Shown here piece by piece: positions 60,719 to 64,000 of a stretch of 64,000 nt of DNA. Below the pieces are notes generated by a model. That model did not search any database and was not told where the DNA came from. It was given only the letters and a program-made list of their open reading frames with translations. The position numbers were made by a program, and so were the translations under genes. This stretch comes from CAYXLI01 sp964464925 (lineage in GTDB: Bacteria > Acidobacteriota > Terriglobia > Bryobacterales > Bryobacteraceae), in the NCBI GenBank assembly GCA_964464925.1, contig CAYXLI010000001.1, positions 62,001 to 126,000 of the forward strand, in the 5' to 3' direction. How positions within the stretch are numbered: the first letter of the stretch is position 1; the number at the start of each line of letters is the position of its first letter.

Positions 60719-62659
60719 TTATGTGTAGCAGCGGATCTCGAACACCCGCGCGAGGTCGTCGCCATTCGTGCTCTTGATTTGTACCCGCACCGCGGACGCC
60801 TGCACTGGCCCGAAACTATGTTTTCGAAGCCTCTGATGGTTCCCCTTCACGCTGGCCAGCGTCTTCCAATCACCGCCGCCTGTGGGCTTATAGAGCAGGT
60901 CATAATCTTTGGCTGTCTCCGGTTGCGCTGCTCGCACAATTCCGCGCATCACCGAGTCCGAAGAACTCAGGGTCAGTTCCCGCTGAAATCCGGAGTCGAA
61001 CGTCACCTGCACCTGTCGAATTGTCTGAGGCTTGTCCCAGGACAGCTCGATCCAGGCACCGTCCGGGCCCAAGGGAGCCGCCCAATGATGAACCTGTTTC
61101 GTCTCCGGGATATCGCGGGCGATCCCGTCCAGTATCAGTTCGGGTCTGCAATCTCCCTGGCATCCCGATGCCTGCACCTTCGCCGTGCGAGCCAAGTCCC
61201 TTGGATCCTGATTGCGAACTCCCCGAATGGTCTGGTCATCGCGCAGAAGCCTTTGCTGAAGGCCCGTCATGAGCTCCCGATTCTGCGCCAGTTGCCGGGG
61301 CAGTAACCGATTTTCGATGCATGCGGCAGCGGCGGTCCCGGCTGCCTGCCCGATCACCGCACACGTCGCCATGACACGCGTCGACGTAAAGGCGGCATGC
61401 GAAGCGCTAATGTTCCGCCCGGCCATCATCAGGTTCGGTACGTTCTTGCTGCATAACGACCGCAGCGGAATGTTGTACACTTCCTTGGTCCGCAGCACCG
61501 TATTGGGCGGCAGGTCCGATCGGTCGAATCCTCCGGGAGGATGATCGTCCATCGGCCACCCGCCAACCGCCACCGCGTCCGGAAAATTCAACCCGCCATT
61601 CACCAGGTCGTGTTGCGTCAGAATATGGTCGCCCACTACGCGCCGGCTGCCACGCTTACCCGGCATCATCCCGACCCAGTCCATCGCCCAATGGGCGGCG
61701 TCTGGAAATTCGCCGCTGTTCTTGATGTAATCCCAGATGCCCATCGTGATGCTGAGCAACTCGAACCGGATCCGCTCGTTGTCGCGAATCGTATTCAGGT
61801 TACCGCCCCACTCGATCCACCAGTAGCCGTATTCCCACGAGTCGATTTTCCGGAACTTCAACTGTTCCTTGGTCACCTTTCGCGCCCATGCCGGCGGTGT
61901 AAATGGCATCGGCTTGTGATACAAACGCGAAGTGAACAGGATGCTGCTGCCGAGCGTTTCGGTATCGGCCGTCTCCGGCGCCAGCGACTCGCCGAACTCT
62001 TTCCGCTGCTCGCGCCCCCAGCGCATTTCCGCGTTCGTTTCCAGCGCAAGCCGCGAATCGCCCGTGCAGTCGCAGAAAATCTTGGCCTTCACCCGATACA
62101 GGTGCTCGCTCTTGTCGCATCGCACCATCACCCGCTGGATCGCCCCGTCCTTCGTTTCGGCAGCATAAACAATGCTCTCCAGCAGCAATGTGATATTCGG
62201 CTCGCTGACGACTTTGTCGTATAGGAGCAGGTCCCACAACTCCCAACAGCGCTGCGGATTGTTGACCGCATCGTCGAGCCTCAACTCCTCGATAATGCCG
62301 CTGTCCCGCCACCCCGGCCGCCCCTTGTGGCTGTTTGCGCCGACCACGTGCATCTTCACTTCGCTCGACGAGTTCCCGCCAAGCCGCGACCGGTCCTGCA
62401 CCAGTACGACCTTCGCCCCATGCCTCGCCGCCGAAAGCGCGGCGCATACCCCCGCCAGGCCGCCCCCCGCCACCAGCACATCCGTGTCGAGATCCACCAG
62501 GGCCATGTGCGGCTCCTGCGCGGCCATGTGTTTGAATCTCTCCGGAGGAGCCACACGATCGAAATCCGGCTTGGGCGGGTCCGCCGGAGCCGCGGTTGCT
62601 TGACCAGCGGAAAAAAACAGCGAATACCCGCTCCAACCCAATAAATCCCGGCGTCGCAT
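60719..62659 (-). CDS. Tat-exported FAD-dependent oxidoreductase with C-terminal discoidin-like domain
   Basis: A 646-residue flavoprotein of the FAD_oxidored group. MRRRDLLGWSGYSLFFSAG is a twin-arginine-type start. The FAD-binding motif DVLVAGGGLAGVCAALSAARHGAKVVLV lies near residue 60, with later LGGNSSSEVKMHV, FCDCTGDSRLA and MMAGRNISASHAA. The last 130 residues (WIELSWDKPQTIRQVQVTFDSGF) look like an F5/8 type C carbohydrate-binding jelly roll. It may oxidise a carbohydrate. TAGACT lies 7 nt before the ATG with no ribosome binding site. Confidence 0.83.
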   Translation of the reverse strand: MRRRDLLGWSGYSLFFSAGQATAAPADPPKPDFDRVAPPERFKHMAAQEPHMALVDLDTDVLVAGGGLAGVCAALSAARHGAKVVLVQDRSRLGGNSSSEVKMHVVGANSHKGRPGWRDSGIIEELRLDDAVNNPQRCWELWDLLLYDKVVSEPNITLLLESIVYAAETKDGAIQRVMVRCDKSEHLYRVKAKIFCDCTGDSRLALETNAEMRWGREQRKEFGESLAPETADTETLGSSILFTSRLYHKPMPFTPPAWARKVTKEQLKFRKIDSWEYGYWWIEWGGNLNTIRDNERIRFELLSITMGIWDYIKNSGEFPDAAHWAMDWVGMMPGKRGSRRVVGDHILTQHDLVNGGLNFPDAVAVGGWPMDDHPPGGFDRSDLPPNTVLRTKEVYNIPLRSLCSKNVPNLMMAGRNISASHAAFTSTRVMATCAVIGQAAGTAAAACIENRLLPRQLAQNRELMTGLQQRLLRDDQTIRGVRNQDPRDLARTAKVQASGCQGDCRPELILDGIARDIPETKQVHHWAAPLGPDGAWIELSWDKPQTIRQVQVTFDSGFQRELTLSSSDSVMRGIVRAAQPETAKDYDLLYKPTGGGDWKTLASVKGNHQRLRKHSFGPVQASAVRVQIKSTNGDDLARVFEIRCYT

Positions 62660-62688
62660 GCTCTCTAGTCTAACGTTTCAGAGAACAC

Positions 62689-63801
62689 CTATTTCCGCTC
62701 CAGGAACCGGATGCATACCGGACTGCCCACCTGCCCCGTGCTCCCGTTCGCCTTCAATTGTCCGCTTGTTCCGTCGATGCCGTACACCACCAGGTTGTCC
62801 GAGTTCTGGTTCGCAGCTATCAGGTACTTGCCCGTCGGATCGATCCGGAAATTCCTCGGCACATGTCCTTGCGTCGGGATATGCTGCACGGCTTTCAACT
62901 TCCCGCCCGTCTGCACCTGGAAGACCACAATGCTGTCATGGCCGCGGTTCGACCCGTACACAAATTTCCCGCTCGGATGTACCAGCACTTCAGCCGTCGA
63001 GTTAGTTCCTTTGAAATCGGCCGGCAGCGTGCTCACCGTCTCGATTTCTTTAAGAATCCCCTTCTTGCCGTCCCAATCGAGCGCGGTAATCGTGGAGGCC
63101 AACTCATTGATCACGTAAGCGTGCTTCCCGTCCGGAGCAAAGGAGAAATGCCTCGGCCCTGCTCCCGGTTTCGTGTCGAATGCCGGAGGATCGTTCGGCG
63201 TAATCGTTCCCTTATCCGCATCGAACTTGTACACGAAAACTTTATCCAGCCCCAGGTCCGCTGCGATCGCAAACCGGTTATCCGCCGCGAAGTTCACCGA
63301 ATGCGCGTGCGGACCGTCCTGCCGCTTCGGATCGGCCCCTTTGCCTTTGTGCTGGATGAACGAGGACGATTCGCGCAAACTGCCGTCTGCATTCAGAGGA
63401 AGCACCGCGACGCTGCCGCTTCCGTAGTTCGCGACCAGAACGTTCTTGCCGGTCTTGTCAACGGTCACGAAACACGGACCGTTGCCCTTCGAACTCACAC
63501 TATTGAGCGACTTCAACGCTCCCGATGTTGGATCCAGCGCAAAAGCACTAACCGATCCGTTGCCTGTTTCCGTGACGGCATAGAGGAACTTCCCGTTTGG
63601 GTGTATCGCAACAAACGAAGGATTCTTGATTTCTCCTGCAAGAGTCAACTTGCCGAGTTGGCCGTTTGCCTCATGGAATTCGGCAACATAGATGCCCTTG
63701 CTCTTTTCTCCTGTATACGTGCCTATGAAGGCCAGCGGGTCTTTTGCATTCAGCAGACTAACCGCGAGAAGCGCGAGAACAGTCGGTCGCGAAAAGTTCA
63801 T
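62689..63801 (-). CDS. Exported lactonase-family beta-propeller protein
   Basis: A 370-residue propeller of the 6-phosphogluconolactonase/YkgB family with a signal peptide (VLALLAVSLLNA). Blade repeats include FVAIHPNGKFLYAVTETGNGS, CFVTVDKTGKNVLVANYGSGS, HSVNFAADNRFAIAADLG, GPRHFSFAPDGKHAYVINELAS and VLVHPSGKFVYGSNRGHDS. It is a paralogue of the gene at 16417-17523 (shared GPRH, INELAS/LNELSS and SNRGHDSI). The substrate is unknown. It is 29 nt upstream of the FAD oxidoreductase on the same strand. Confidence 0.85.
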   Translation of the reverse strand: MNFSRPTVLALLAVSLLNAKDPLAFIGTYTGEKSKGIYVAEFHEANGQLGKLTLAGEIKNPSFVAIHPNGKFLYAVTETGNGSVSAFALDPTSGALKSLNSVSSKGNGPCFVTVDKTGKNVLVANYGSGSVAVLPLNADGSLRESSSFIQHKGKGADPKRQDGPHAHSVNFAADNRFAIAADLGLDKVFVYKFDADKGTITPNDPPAFDTKPGAGPRHFSFAPDGKHAYVINELASTITALDWDGKKGILKEIETVSTLPADFKGTNSTAEVLVHPSGKFVYGSNRGHDSIVVFQVQTGGKLKAVQHIPTQGHVPRNFRIDPTGKYLIAANQNSDNLVVYGIDGTSGQLKANGSTGQVGSPVCIRFLERK

Positions 63802-63826
63802 GCGAACATCAAATCACACTCGAGTG

Positions 63827-64000
63827 CTACTGTGTCGCAACCGGCTTGGGCCGTGTCCATTCCTCAATCCAGTCGAGCACGTTTTTGTACCAGTACAGCG
63901 AGTTCTGGGGCTTCAATACCCAGTGCCCCTCATCGGGAAACAGCACCAGTTTGGAAGGCACTTTCTGAATCTGTAGAGCCGTGAATAACTGCATGCCCTG
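63827..64000 (-). CDS. C-terminal end of an S9-type prolyl oligopeptidase (partial)
   Basis: The minus-strand frame open at the right edge encodes 57 residues: a start QGMQLFTALQ, then KLVLFPDEGHWVL with the catalytic histidine of the alpha/beta hydrolase fold, and SLYWYKNVLDWIEEW before the stop. This is the usual end of S9 dipeptidyl-peptidase/acylaminoacyl-peptidase proteins. The catalytic serine and aspartate lie outside the window. Confidence 0.8.
   Translation of the reverse strand, partial: QGMQLFTALQIQKVPSKLVLFPDEGHWVLKPQNSLYWYKNVLDWIEEWTRPKPVATQ

Noticed and set aside
62758..63984. 408-codon open frame on the plus strand
   Set aside because: It is antisense to the lactonase-family propeller, whose blade motifs are clear; its composition is Arg/Val/His-rich with no recognisable domain.

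Overview
The window looks like part of a chromosome from an acidobacterium of the Solibacter/Bryobacter type. This is inferred from gene content, not from a marker gene. The supporting families are an Oar-like TonB-dependent receptor with a carboxypeptidase-like N-terminal domain, two DUF1549/DUF1553 (PSD1) + DUF1501 gene pairs, a PadR regulator with an ATPase-less ADOP-type permease, two lactonase-family beta-propellers, a CRTAC1 protein paired with a multihaem cytochrome, and many secreted or Tat-exported proteins. I see no rRNA, tRNA, CRISPR array, prophage or insertion sequence. One 100-N scaffold gap (56179-56278) is flanked by an identical 55-bp sequence on both sides, so it is probably an assembly artefact.

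Layout. 1-4.4 kb: tail of a beta-CASP/MBL nuclease, small membrane and PHA-system proteins, an orphan MoxR ATPase followed by a divergent YchF, and a secreted MBL hydrolase. 4.5-11.3 kb: TonB receptor, M13 peptidase, a secreted protein of unknown function. 11.3-15.4 kb (minus): guaD-potABCD, a tightly overlapping operon for guanine deamination and a polyamine-type ABC importer. 15.4-22 kb (plus): a TPR protein broken by a frameshift, a lactonase-like propeller, then a five-haem cytochrome/TPR protein translationally coupled to a CRTAC1 protein. 22-25.9 kb (minus): first PSD1/DUF1501 pair, preceded by a 400-bp non-coding block with promoter, structured region and terminator (candidate ncRNA). 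26.4-34.4 kb: heparinase-like protein, Zn-alcohol dehydrogenase, and an operon of FkbM methyltransferase, CusF-SCO fusion, TPR protein and FAD oxidoreductase. 34.4-35.1 kb: hairpin-rich spacer and the wreck of a second TonB receptor. 35.1-42.5 kb: YCII-like protein, zinc-ribbon membrane protein, two aldo/keto reductases, and a five-gene minus-strand operon (HAD phosphatase, deoxyhypusine-synthase-like protein, PfkB kinase, ROK kinase, GmhA-like SIS isomerase) that looks like an uncharacterised sugar-phosphate pathway. 42.5-48.8 kb: RRM protein, remnant of an M28 peptidase, PadR/ADOP pair, SnoaL-like protein, KimA-like permease. 48.8-54.6 kb (minus): second PSD1/DUF1501 pair with a LamG insertion, and an exported mannonate-dehydratase-like protein. 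54.6-64 kb: MmcB-like protein (frameshifted), Nudix hydrolase, NifU/IscU-like scaffold, DinB protein, MFS transporter, exported sugar isomerase, truA, FAD oxidoreductase, lactonase and the tail of an S9 peptidase.

Two features recur. First, many genes lack a Shine-Dalgarno sequence and instead have a -10-like hexamer 6-8 nt before the start codon, suggesting leaderless mRNAs. Second, three genes carry a frameshift, and each is repaired by adding one A to a short A-run. This points either to a shared sequence-error mode or to recent decay.
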